Source: Pyrodictiaceae archaeon | GTDB taxonomy: Archaea; Thermoproteota; Thermoprotei_A; Sulfolobales; Pyrodictiaceae | Direction: 5' to 3' | DNA length: 32,010 nucleotides | Assembly: GCA_027046265.1 (NCBI GenBank) | Contig: JALTZF010000140.1 | Coordinates: 1 to 32,010 of the forward strand | Shown here: piece after piece, positions 1-8,044 of the stretch | Layout: each line of letters opens with the position of its first letter | Numbering within the stretch: the first letter of the stretch is position 1 | Notes under the pieces: model-generated | What the model was told of the DNA's origin: nothing | Seen by the model: the letters and a program-made list of their open reading frames with translations, nothing else | The model's database searches: none | Position numbers and translations under genes: made by a program

Positions 1-1245
1 CACCAGTACTTGTTTATTAGATTTAGGCCATTCATCCGTGTTCATATCCATGTTATTATGTAGTTTCGTCGTTGTACTATGCGTTAGCCGTGTCATATGG
101 CTGGTTTCGTTAATTCCTAGCAAATATCGGCCCAGTTCTAGTGCAATTTCTTCATCACAATTGGCTAGAAACGCCAGTCTTCCAACTAGACTGAAAAAAT
201 CAGTTATTTCTACTATCCTCTTTTGTGTATACATTCTATGAAGAGCTTCTAGGTAAAGATCCTTCTTACATGCTTTTAGAGAAGATTCTCTTAAAGAATA
301 ATGAATTATGAAAAATGAGTAATACTTATTAAATCTCGAAGACTCATTTATATGTCTATAGACAATCTGGTATAGCTTAAGATCACACTCTCTAAGTCCA
401 AGTAGTGCGAGCAATTCAGAAGCTCCTTCTACGAATGCTTCATCTCCCCTTAGTGGTCCTCTGCCAATCCATCCATGTACAGTTTCATGAGCGACTATAT
501 GTGTAAGTGATCTGTTAGAGTTGATAGAATATTTTGCATAAATTACTCCACCAAGACTATACCCTGTGCCGGGCATTACAAAGGCATGTTCTTTTGGCGA
601 TGCAACAACAACTACTACTGGGCTACGAGGACTAGGCCCCAGCACTTTATTAAGATACTCTGAGACGCAATAAACCACTCTTGCTATACTAGTTGCTACG
701 CTCAATTTAAGACCACGTGGAAATACTATATTGAACCCATAATGTTCTGAAAAATTGTACTTATCTGATGAAGCTAGCACTATGCCATCGTAAATGTAGT
801 AGTCAAGGAATAAATGTAACGGAACTATGTAGGTGTTACCTATTCTCAACCCTCTCTTGTCCATTGCTGAAAAAAACTTGTACCCATACGGGTAACGGAA
901 GAGAACCCTTATAGTAGCACCTTGTTGTCTTGGCAAAGAGCTGAGATACATGCTTAATTTAGGGCATACACTGTCTATTACATAGTAAAGTGGTGCAACA
1001 AGTAAGCTTTGTGAAATGCTACGTGTCTCGCGATAAAGGGCATTAATGCGAATTAGCCCTGAGCAATTAAATACACGAGAATTGATGCTTGCAATTATGC
1101 TCACTCTCCATTCATCATTTTTGGTCATATTAAAAACAAATGTTATATTATTCGATTCGGTGCTGCTTAGGGTATTTCCTATTGTAAATACAATTATCGA
1201 GGTAAAAGTTAATAATATTACGACTAATATAGTAGTTTTATTCAA
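1..1245 (-). CDS. Secreted/membrane-anchored HEXXH metallopeptidase (gluzincin-like), C-terminus cut by window edge
   Basis: An open frame of 415 codons runs from a TTG at 1245-1243 to position 1 without a stop, so the C-terminus lies outside the window. The start is supported by an AGGAGAGG ribosome site (complement of 1251-1258) with 5-nt spacing. Residues 1-24 form a hydrophobic signal/anchor (MNKTTILVVILLTFTS...), predicting export. A zinc motif HETVHGW is at residues 253-259, followed by FVEGASELLALL, which puts a third-ligand Glu at residue 273 (HEXXH-X15-E). That resembles the HELAHQW...NEGFA pattern of M1-type gluzincins, but the spacing is shorter and the rest shows no M1 exopeptidase motif I recognise. 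Several N-x-S/T sequons lie in the presumed exterior part. It could be a surface protease or a peptidase-like domain protein; substrate unknown. The zinc motif is seen directly; the family assignment is inference. Confidence 0.7.
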   Translation of the reverse strand, partial: MNKTTILVVILLTFTSIIVFTIGNTLSSTESNNITFVFNMTKNDEWRVSIIASINSRVFNCSGLIRINALYRETRSISQSLLVAPLYYVIDSVCPKLSMYLSSLPRQQGATIRVLFRYPYGYKFFSAMDKRGLRIGNTYIVPLHLFLDYYIYDGIVLASSDKYNFSEHYGFNIVFPRGLKLSVATSIARVVYCVSEYLNKVLGPSPRSPVVVVVASPKEHAFVMPGTGYSLGGVIYAKYSINSNRSLTHIVAHETVHGWIGRGPLRGDEAFVEGASELLALLGLRECDLKLYQIVYRHINESSRFNKYYSFFIIHYSLRESSLKACKKDLYLEALHRMYTQKRIVEITDFFSLVGRLAFLANCDEEIALELGRYLLGINETSHMTRLTHSTTTKLHNNMDMNTDEWPKSNKQVLV

Positions 1246-1282
1246 TTTGTCCTCTCCTAGCGATGTTTCTTCCGGTTTCTAA

Positions 1283-1436
1283 CTCGAGATTTGACATGAT
1301 AACTTATTACGCCGGGTAATGCGCTTTACTGTGATATGATGCTTGTCGGAATAATGTAAAAGCTTAAAGGGTAGGTGTGTGGCATCTTTAGAAAAAATAT
1401 TGGGTTTATTTGTCCTTGTCATTTATCCCTAATAGT
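1283..1436. other. Intergenic region with T-run terminator candidate for the cytochrome gene
   Basis: No gene is seen. Just past the cytochrome stop, minus-strand transcripts meet a run of six T (complement of 1392-1397, within ATATTTTTTC), a plausible archaeal T-tract terminator. The promoter of the metallopeptidase should also lie here, but no TATA box stands out. Confidence 0.4.
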
Positions 1437-4043
1437 TTATTTCTTCTTGTAGAATACTGCAACTATTGCTGCTACTATAGCGATTACTATTGCTATTACG
1501 CCCAGTATGTATGCTGACCTAGCCATTCCCTCAACGCTGCTCTTTAAGCTCTTAATAGTCTCCTCTAGTGTGCTCACCTTAGTGCTGACATCTTCAGCGG
1601 CTTTCTTCGCGGAAGCAGCCTCCTCTTTAGCAGTGCCAGCCTCAGTCTTAGCCTCTTCAACTTTAGATTGTAGCTGCTCTAGCCTCTGTAGTGTAGCTTC
1701 TATGTCTGCTATCATCTTCTCAATCTGCTCCTTTTGCGGGCCTGCTGGCAACTGTTGTGCTAGCTGTTTTAGTTGGCTCATTAACTCTTCAATGTTGGCC
1801 TTAACAGCTCCAACGTCCTCCTGTAATAGCTCGCTGCTTTGTGCAAATTCTGTTTCGAGTTTCGAGAGTTGTTGTATTAATGTTGGCACTTGTGCCTCTA
1901 GAGCTTTAAGCTGTTGCTGTAGTTGCTGTATTTGTTGCTGTATTTGCGCAATCTGTGTTGCTAAACCTGGCGTATAAGGTGCGCCTCCTGCCTGAGCTTT
2001 TAGCGCCTCAAGTTCCAGTTGTAGGGCACGTAGCTTTAGTGCAGTCTCAAAGTACGCTGTCATCCTGCCTAGCTTATCCATGACTGTGTCAACAACACCA
2101 AACCAGAAAGCGTAGTCTGGGCCCATCATGTAGACGCCGTTTCTCCACCTTCTACCGTCGTGGTGCCAGATGTAGTACCACATTATCTCCATGTATTCGT
2201 CAAGGATGTTCTTATTGTCATGTATGCCTAGTTCCCATGCCATCTTTAAGAGTGCCTGTGCATATCTTGCCACTATGTCGTATTCTATCATGCTACTGTC
2301 TGCTGTACGGAAGAAGTTTCTAGCCCACTGATCGCTATGACAGAGAGTACAGACCTTTATCATCTCTTCACGGTGCTCCTTTAGCTCACCAGTATACTCT
2401 ACTGTGAGAAGCCTTGGGAAGCCAAGTTCACCAGGCTTGTAGCCTTCCTTGATTTCTACACCCATGAATACTGGATACTTGTACGGCGAGTTCTCTGGTA
2501 TCTTCTCAGCAGCAGCATAGACGTCCTCCATTTTGCCTTTAAGCACACTGAACCCGCCTAAGAAGAATGAGACTTGCATCTTATCTGGTATTACTGGCTT
2601 GGGGTGACTGAAGAAGTGCATTTGATCCCATACAAGCCTCTTAACTAGGTCGTGTGTACCCTCAACAACTATCTTCTCGTTACCGTTCTGGTCAACTACA
2701 CTTATTGTGCTCATGTGGCATGTAGCGCATGTTGGGGCGTTGAAGTCAACGCCTACACGCCACGGCAATCGCTCCCAGTTCCAGCTCTCGCCATAGGCGT
2801 CGTAAATGTTGCCGTGCTTGCTCTCCTCATAGATCTCGATGTGTGGGTGGTCGTAGCCTAAGTGGCACTGTCCACAGGTCCAGGGTTCACGTGCTTGTTT
2901 AATACTGAATAAGTGCCTTGGGTGACAAGCTGTGCATGTGCCTATGCTGCCATCTGGGTCTACGCGTGCTGCGCCATTGTTTGGCCAGCCCCAGTAAGCC
3001 ATCCTTGTTACTTGCAGGCCTTTAACGTTAACTGTCTCGACTTTGTAGGGTACAACAACTGAGCCGTGGCACTGGAGACATGCATGATATACGAGTCCGT
3101 TTCTGAACCAGTCGTGGCTCATTGGGTTTGGTATGTTTTGTGCTTTTTGTCCCATAGCGTTGACTGTTATTGTTATATTCAACCTTGGTACTAGAGTGGT
3201 GTTCAGTACGCCACTTGCTGGCCATAGTGGGGATATCCAGGTCTTCCAGTCATAGTCGTAGGGTGTTACCATGCCGCCAGTTGCCTCTTTTACCATGTTA
3301 ATAATCTTCATGTCTTCATCGGTAGCTTTGCCATTTAAGTAGTTAAATACTGCAGTTGCTAGCTTCTTGTAGAAGTCCCAGTAAACAGGATCTTTATCTC
3401 TTTCTCTTGTGAGGTAAGGTGGGAAGTACTCCTCGTAAATTTGCTTTGCTTGTGTGTCACCAAAGGGGTTCGCGCCAAGTTTGTCTTTTGCATAGGCTAG
3501 TATGCTCTTGTACCATGGCATTACTGGTGACATTATTACGCCTGTTGCATGCCATGTCCAGCTTATCTCGGTATTCTCCTTGGGGTGACATTGTCCACAA
3601 TCTTTTCTAGTAACGACTGTTACAATGTTAAATCCAAAATGGTTTACGATATCGGGTCGGTCTTGATCAGCATACATGCCGTGGCACTCATAGCAGCCTA
3701 CAACTTTATTGTAGTTCTTAAACTTGTCACTTATCTTATCAACCCATTCCTCGGAACCTATCATTTCATAAAGTTCTGCGGCTTCACTAGCAGGAGTTTT
3801 CGCGTGCATGCTGTTAAGCCACTCGTATACTATGCCGGGCGTGTACTGGACATGGCAGCCTAGACAAGTCTTTGTCTCTTGACTAACCATGTTACTTGCA
3901 AGAATCTCCTGAAGTCTTTGGATAACTGAATCATTAAATTCTGGTTCATGGCCTGCCTGGCTAGTGGCATGGGCTACTTGGCCTAGTGTAGGAAGGACTA
4001 TTAAGGCTATTACTATGATAGCCATTAAGAGACGTAAGTTCAT
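1437..4043 (-). CDS. Octahaem c-type cytochrome, hydroxylamine oxidoreductase (HAO)-like, with coiled-coil stalk and C-terminal membrane anchor
   Basis: This 868-residue protein has a signal peptide (1-26) and eight CXXCH haem sites starting at C60, C117, C149, C322, C370, C390, C439 and C565. HAO-family landmarks follow: CHLGYDHPHIEIYEESKHG (haem 6), APTCATCHMS (haem 7), a THD motif near 463, and after haem 8 the stretch WHHDGRRWRNGVYMMGPDY (626-644). There is no CXXCK site, arguing against NrfA or octahaem nitrite reductase. The catalytic part ends near 660. Residues 661-840 are Q/E/K/A-rich heptad coiled coil, interrupted around 685-697 and 764-770. A transmembrane helix (844-864) and KKK end the chain. 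The enzyme should sit outside the cell on a stalk. Likely chemistry is nitrite or hydroxylamine conversion, direction undetermined. ATG start; GGAGGG site at the complement of 4052-4057. No electron-transfer partner is adjacent. Confidence 0.88.
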   Translation of the reverse strand: MNLRLLMAIIVIALIVLPTLGQVAHATSQAGHEPEFNDSVIQRLQEILASNMVSQETKTCLGCHVQYTPGIVYEWLNSMHAKTPASEAAELYEMIGSEEWVDKISDKFKNYNKVVGCYECHGMYADQDRPDIVNHFGFNIVTVVTRKDCGQCHPKENTEISWTWHATGVIMSPVMPWYKSILAYAKDKLGANPFGDTQAKQIYEEYFPPYLTRERDKDPVYWDFYKKLATAVFNYLNGKATDEDMKIINMVKEATGGMVTPYDYDWKTWISPLWPASGVLNTTLVPRLNITITVNAMGQKAQNIPNPMSHDWFRNGLVYHACLQCHGSVVVPYKVETVNVKGLQVTRMAYWGWPNNGAARVDPDGSIGTCTACHPRHLFSIKQAREPWTCGQCHLGYDHPHIEIYEESKHGNIYDAYGESWNWERLPWRVGVDFNAPTCATCHMSTISVVDQNGNEKIVVEGTHDLVKRLVWDQMHFFSHPKPVIPDKMQVSFFLGGFSVLKGKMEDVYAAAEKIPENSPYKYPVFMGVEIKEGYKPGELGFPRLLTVEYTGELKEHREEMIKVCTLCHSDQWARNFFRTADSSMIEYDIVARYAQALLKMAWELGIHDNKNILDEYMEIMWYYIWHHDGRRWRNGVYMMGPDYAFWFGVVDTVMDKLGRMTAYFETALKLRALQLELEALKAQAGGAPYTPGLATQIAQIQQQIQQLQQQLKALEAQVPTLIQQLSKLETEFAQSSELLQEDVGAVKANIEELMSQLKQLAQQLPAGPQKEQIEKMIADIEATLQRLEQLQSKVEEAKTEAGTAKEEAASAKKAAEDVSTKVSTLEETIKSLKSSVEGMARSAYILGVIAIVIAIVAAIVAVFYKKK

Positions 4044-4324
4044 ATATGCTTCCCTCCTATTACTGGCTTGTTTAAACCTATTAACGGTTCACCTTGTAGC
4101 ACTATCCGTTACAATAAGTAGTATTTTATTGAATGGTTTTAGGCTTATAACCTTAACTTTTCGGTAGAGTAGGATTACACTGCTAACATAGTGGTAATGT
4201 GACAATGAAAGCTGGCATAGTAGCATGTACTTAGGTTATAATAAGATTGGAGAATAGTATTTAGCTACTTGCGGAGATCAAGAAACAAAAACTTAGCTAC
4301 TGTTCTGGTCTCGGTTATCACTCT
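4044..4324. other. Intergenic region between cytochrome promoter and transporter operon end
   Basis: No gene or RNA is seen. The right part holds a T-rich stretch on the minus strand (complement of 4281-4295, AAGTTTTTGTTTCTT) that suits termination of the nucleoside-transporter operon. It is flanked by two copies of TTAGCTACT (4261-4269 and 4293-4301). TTTAAA at 4071-4076 and AATAAAATAC (complement, about 4122-4131) are weak TATA candidates for the cytochrome gene. Confidence 0.35.
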
Positions 4325-5230
4325 TTATTCTCTTCTATACGGCCTGCCTATGTGTGCTGGTGGTCTTGACTTGCCTATGAGGCCTGCTGTGACTACGAGT
4401 GTTGCGACGTAGGGTATTGTGTTGAGTAGTGGTATTGGTATTACTGCCTTTATTGTGCCTATGTTCTTTACCCATTCGCCGAGTGTCCAGAAGAAGCCGA
4501 AGAGTCCGCTTCCTGCCAGGGCTAGTATTGGGTTCCAGTTTGCAAAGTTGACTATTGCTAGTGCTATGAAGCCCCTGCCTGCTGGGAGTTCTTTTGTTAT
4601 TGCTGCTAGCCAGTCTATGCTCAGGAAGGCTCCGGCTAGCCCGGAGAGAGCTGCGCCAGCGACTGTTGCTGCTAGCTGTACGCGCTCAACATGTACCCCG
4701 ACGCTCTCGGCTGCGTCTGGTTTCTCGCCTACTGCGCGTATCTTTAGGCCTATACCAGTCTTGTATAGCACGTAGTAGCTCACGAGAGCTATTACTATGG
4801 CAGCTATGAATGTTGGTGAGACTCCTAGCCCGGGGATTCTCGGTACCTTGGCTTCTGGTGGTGGTGTGTAGTAGCCTCTTACACCCCATAATGCCTCTAT
4901 GCCGAAGGCCACGAAGCCTAAGGCGAAGATGTTTATGCCAAGCCCACTGATGATCTGGTCTCCTTTGAGGTACACTGAGATCCATCCATGTAGGAGCCCG
5001 ATAAGTGTCCCTACGAGCACCCCTGCAAGTAGGCCAGCTAGGGGGCCCCATGCCTCAGCTGCTGCTACAGCTGCGAAGCCTGCTAGCAGCATTATTCCCT
5101 CGAGGCCTATGTTGACTACTCCTGCTAGCTCAGTTATGATCTCGCCTATAGCTGCTAGTAGTAGTGGTGTCATGGAGAACGTTGTGAGCCTAGCTATCTC
5201 GGCGAGCTGTGAGAGTGCTTCAACCGGCAA
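4325..5230 (-). CDS. Nucleoside-type ABC transporter permease 2 (BPD_transp_2 / NupQ-like)
   Basis: A 301-residue polytopic membrane protein of the branched-chain-permease-like family. The N-terminus has the characteristic IGEIITELAGVVNIGLEGIM stretch (about 28-47), the core has IRAVGEKPDAAESVGVHV (about 165-182), and GAALSGLAGAFLS follows. These are typical of the second permease of BMP-dependent nucleoside importers. It overlaps the upstream permease by 11 bp. The start is a TTG at 5230-5228, chosen because GAGGAGGTGA (complement of 5237-5246) lies 6 nt ahead of it. It should form the channel with the 5220-6308 permease and be driven by the 6325-7872 ATPase. A ribose or other sugar permease is possible, but the BMP-type binding protein upstream favours nucleosides. 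Confidence 0.88.
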   Translation of the reverse strand: MPVEALSQLAEIARLTTFSMTPLLLAAIGEIITELAGVVNIGLEGIMLLAGFAAVAAAEAWGPLAGLLAGVLVGTLIGLLHGWISVYLKGDQIISGLGINIFALGFVAFGIEALWGVRGYYTPPPEAKVPRIPGLGVSPTFIAAIVIALVSYYVLYKTGIGLKIRAVGEKPDAAESVGVHVERVQLAATVAGAALSGLAGAFLSIDWLAAITKELPAGRGFIALAIVNFANWNPILALAGSGLFGFFWTLGEWVKNIGTIKAVIPIPLLNTIPYVATLVVTAGLIGKSRPPAHIGRPYRRE

Positions 5231-6308
5231 CAGGTTTCACCTCCTCTACGAGCTTAGCTCTCCTCCGGGCCTGGATTGTGCGTATGAGGCCTGGGGCAGC
5301 CAGGGAGATGATTATGATCCCTTGGACGGCCTTTACCATTTCTAGTGGGACTCCTGCCTCTATCTGCATACCCCTAGCGCCCACTTTGAGGGCTGCAACG
5401 AAGATCGAAGCTGGTATTATTGCGAGCGGGTGGTTGAGCCCCATTAGAGAGACTGTTATACCGTCAAAGCCTAGGCCGAGGAGGTTGGAGAGCCCAGTAG
5501 TTATAGCGTAGTGTGGAGGCCTACCAGTAACCTCTAGGAAGCCAGCTAATCCAGCTGCCACACCGCCCACGATGAATGATGCGAGTATTGAGCGGTCAAC
5601 TCTTATCCCAGCATACCTTGCGGCGTCAGGGTTTAGCCCAGTAGCCCTTATCTCGTAGCCTATCACAGTGTGCCACAGGATGTAGTATGTTGCTATTACG
5701 AAGGCTATAGCTATTATTATTGCTGCAGAAAGCTCTGTCCCACTAATGAGTAGTGGTAGCCGGGCCTGTGGTGGTACTGGGATAGTCTTTGAGGGGTCGT
5801 GCGGGTCTGCTATCTGGTAAGTCCTCATGTACTCTACTATCCAGAAGGCTATCCAGTTAAGCATTATAGTGCTGACGACCTCGTTAACTCCCCTCTTGGC
5901 TTTCAGGATCCCCGCGACAGCAGCAGAGGCTACAGCGAAGCCTACGCCTAGGGCTAGGCCTAGGGGGAAGTAGAGGAATCCGGGGAGGTGGAAAGCTGCG
6001 ACAAGCACGGCTCCGAGTGCGCCGAGGTAGAGCTGGCCTTCAGCCCCAATATTGAATACGCCAGCTCTAACCCCTACAGCGAATGTTAGGGCTGTAAGCA
6101 TTATTGGCGCTGCAAAGCTTAGTGTTGAGGAGAGATAGTATGTGTCAAGGAAGGAGTACTCGAATAGGGATCTGAAAGCCTCTAAGGCGTTGTAGCCGCC
6201 TACCTCCATCAACGCGCCAGAAGCAACGAAGCCGACAGCTATGGCTACTAGGACGTCTGCTAACGGTATAATCCTCTCGAAAACCCCTGAAATCTTCTCT
6301 AACCCCAT
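5220..6308 (-). CDS. Nucleoside-type ABC transporter permease 1 (BPD_transp_2 / NupP-like)
   Basis: A 362-residue integral membrane protein with about ten hydrophobic segments. GVRAGVFNIGAEGQLYLGAL (about 80-99) is the family hallmark of the larger permease in NupOPQ/YufOPQ-type systems. IRATGLNPDAARYAGI, the coupling region contacting the ATPase, lies further on. ATG start with an AGGAGG site just upstream; only 16 bp separate it from the ATPase stop, so the genes are cotranscribed. It is paired with the 4325-5230 permease, which it overlaps. Membrane location is certain from composition; substrate class follows from the operon. Confidence 0.88.
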   Translation of the reverse strand: MGLEKISGVFERIIPLADVLVAIAVGFVASGALMEVGGYNALEAFRSLFEYSFLDTYYLSSTLSFAAPIMLTALTFAVGVRAGVFNIGAEGQLYLGALGAVLVAAFHLPGFLYFPLGLALGVGFAVASAAVAGILKAKRGVNEVVSTIMLNWIAFWIVEYMRTYQIADPHDPSKTIPVPPQARLPLLISGTELSAAIIIAIAFVIATYYILWHTVIGYEIRATGLNPDAARYAGIRVDRSILASFIVGGVAAGLAGFLEVTGRPPHYAITTGLSNLLGLGFDGITVSLMGLNHPLAIIPASIFVAALKVGARGMQIEAGVPLEMVKAVQGIIIISLAAPGLIRTIQARRRAKLVEEVKPVAG

Positions 6309-6324
6309 GGCCTCCTACCTCCTC

Positions 6325-7872
6325 TTACGTGGTTTTCCTACTCAAAACCTCGCGGGCCTTGTCTAGGCTATACCCGCCCATCATTAGGCCGAGAAGCTCC
6401 TCTGTAAGTTCTTCTGGGCGAGCAACACCCATGAACTCTCCTTCATAGATTACTGCTACACGGTCACTCAACTGGAGCACCTCGTCAAGGTTGGATGAGA
6501 CTAGTAGTATAGCAATACCCTTCTCTTTTAGGCTTGCAAGGAGGTTCTGTATGTACTCTGTAGCAGCAACGTCTAAGCCCCGTGTAGGGTTGACCGCCAA
6601 CAGTACGCGCGGCTTCTTAGTGAGTTCTCTGCCTACAACGAGTTTTTGCTGGTTACCACCGCTAAGCGTTTTAGCCTTGGCTGTAAGGCCTGGAACCTGC
6701 ACGTTGAAGTTCTTTATTATCTCTCTTGCATGGCTAAATACTTCACTCCACTTAATCTTCATTATTGGCGGCTGCTGGAACCGTGGACTCCTCTGTACTC
6801 CTAGGATAGCGTTCTCGGCAACAGTCATCTCTAATACGAGGCCGTAGCGCTGCCTATCCTCTGGTATATGGGCAAGGCCAGCAGCGTAGACTTCTAGTGG
6901 GTGCTTATTCGTTACATCAATGCCCCCAATAACAATCTTGCCTTTCTCTGCTCTTCGGAGCCCAGAAATAGCTTCTACCAACTCTTTCTGCCCATTGCCC
7001 TCAACTCCTGCAATCCCGAATATTTCGCCGGCACGCACACTAAACGAGACGCCTTTAACAGCCCATGTCCCGAGGTCGCTGCGCACCCAGAGATCTCTAA
7101 CGACTAGTAGTTCTTCGCCTAGTGCTACACGTGGCTTAGAGACAACCATCTCTACTTCGCGTCCAACCATCATCTTTGCTAAGAGGGTTGGAGTAGCCTC
7201 TTCAGCGCTTACAGTACCCACTTTCACTCCTTTGCGGAGCACTGTTATGCGGTCAGCAACTTCTAGGACTTCGCGTAGCTTATGGCTTATAAAGACTATT
7301 GCTGCTCCCCGGCTACGCAGGCTGCGTAGGACACGGAAGAGTTCACGGGTCTCTAGTGGGGAGAGATTAGTTGTGGGCTCATCGAGTATTAGTACTTTAA
7401 CTCTACGATACAGCATCTTGAGTATCTCGACTTTCTGCTGTATGCCGAGAGGCAGAGACTCTACGGGGGCGTCGAGGGGGACCTTGAGCCCTGTCTCCTC
7501 CATAAGCTTCTCTATTTCAGCACGTGCACCCGGCCTATAGGCCCCGAGTACTATGTTCTCATAGGCGGTAAAGACTGGGACTAGTGCAGGGTGCTGATGA
7601 ACCATGCCTATACCTTTTGATAATGCGTCTGCACTACTCGAAAACCTTACATGTTTTCCCTCGAGGACTATCTCGCCACTCGTAGGCTTCAAGACTCCTG
7701 CAAGAATTTTCATGAGCGTTGTCTTGCCAGCACCATTCTCCCCAAGGAGTGCATGGACTTCGCCAGGGCAAACATCAAAGTCTACTCCCCGGAGTGCAAC
7801 AGTACCGTCAAGGTAAACCTTCACTATATTCTTCATCTCGACTATAGGCTTACATTCCTGCAATTCCATCAA
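6325..7872 (-). CDS. Nucleoside-type ABC transporter ATPase with two ABC domains (NupO/RbsA-like)
   Basis: 515 residues with two fused nucleotide-binding domains. The first has an intact Walker A GENGAGKTT (44-52), a Q-loop region GMVHQHPALV, signature LPLGIQQK, Walker B VLILDEPTTNLSP and an H-loop (FISHKL). The second has a degenerate Walker A (VEGNGQKEL), signature LSGGNQQKL, and NPTRGLDVA where Walker B acids are expected. This intact/degenerate pairing is normal for the sugar/nucleoside double-ATPase family (known). The frame opens TTG-ATG, so the start could be 7872 or 7869; no strong ribosome site decides it. It sits downstream of the binding protein, separated by 172 bp with a possible attenuator, which would keep binding protein in excess over ATPase. 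Confidence 0.92.
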   Translation of the reverse strand: MMELQECKPIVEMKNIVKVYLDGTVALRGVDFDVCPGEVHALLGENGAGKTTLMKILAGVLKPTSGEIVLEGKHVRFSSSADALSKGIGMVHQHPALVPVFTAYENIVLGAYRPGARAEIEKLMEETGLKVPLDAPVESLPLGIQQKVEILKMLYRRVKVLILDEPTTNLSPLETRELFRVLRSLRSRGAAIVFISHKLREVLEVADRITVLRKGVKVGTVSAEEATPTLLAKMMVGREVEMVVSKPRVALGEELLVVRDLWVRSDLGTWAVKGVSFSVRAGEIFGIAGVEGNGQKELVEAISGLRRAEKGKIVIGGIDVTNKHPLEVYAAGLAHIPEDRQRYGLVLEMTVAENAILGVQRSPRFQQPPIMKIKWSEVFSHAREIIKNFNVQVPGLTAKAKTLSGGNQQKLVVGRELTKKPRVLLAVNPTRGLDVAATEYIQNLLASLKEKGIAILLVSSNLDEVLQLSDRVAVIYEGEFMGVARPEELTEELLGLMMGGYSLDKAREVLSRKTT

Positions 7873-8044
7873 CTCAACCCTTCCTTAACACTTTGCCCAT
7901 ACATGCACCATTCCTTGTTGGAGTATAGCTAGAATGTAACCATATTTAGGGCTGAAGCACTATGCGGTGTGGTCTGAGTAGAAAGAGCGGATTGTTCTTG
8001 GGGAAAAAAGATTTGTTCTGAGGGAGTATACAAATAATGTTGTC
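7873..8044 (-). terminator. Gap between binding-protein and ATPase genes with T-run, possible partial terminator
   Basis: After the binding-protein stop the minus strand carries TCTTTTTTCCCC (T run at the complement of 8004-8009). This could end a share of transcripts and raise the binding-protein mRNA relative to the ATPase/permease mRNA. An AAATAT stretch further on could be a secondary promoter. No small gene is seen. Confidence 0.35.

Noticed and set aside
38-1282. Plus-strand open frames at 38-241 and 1046-1282
   Set aside because: They lie opposite the 415-codon minus-strand metallopeptidase frame, which has a ribosome site, signal segment and zinc motif; they match nothing.
1507-1977. 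156-codon plus-strand frame rich in Cys and Ser
   Set aside because: It is the complement of the repetitive coiled-coil codons (GAG, CAG, GCA) of the cytochrome stalk; no promoter or family.
1437-4043. NrfA or octahaem nitrite reductase identity for the cytochrome
   Set aside because: No CXXCK haem site; all eight are CXXCH with HAO-type flanks.
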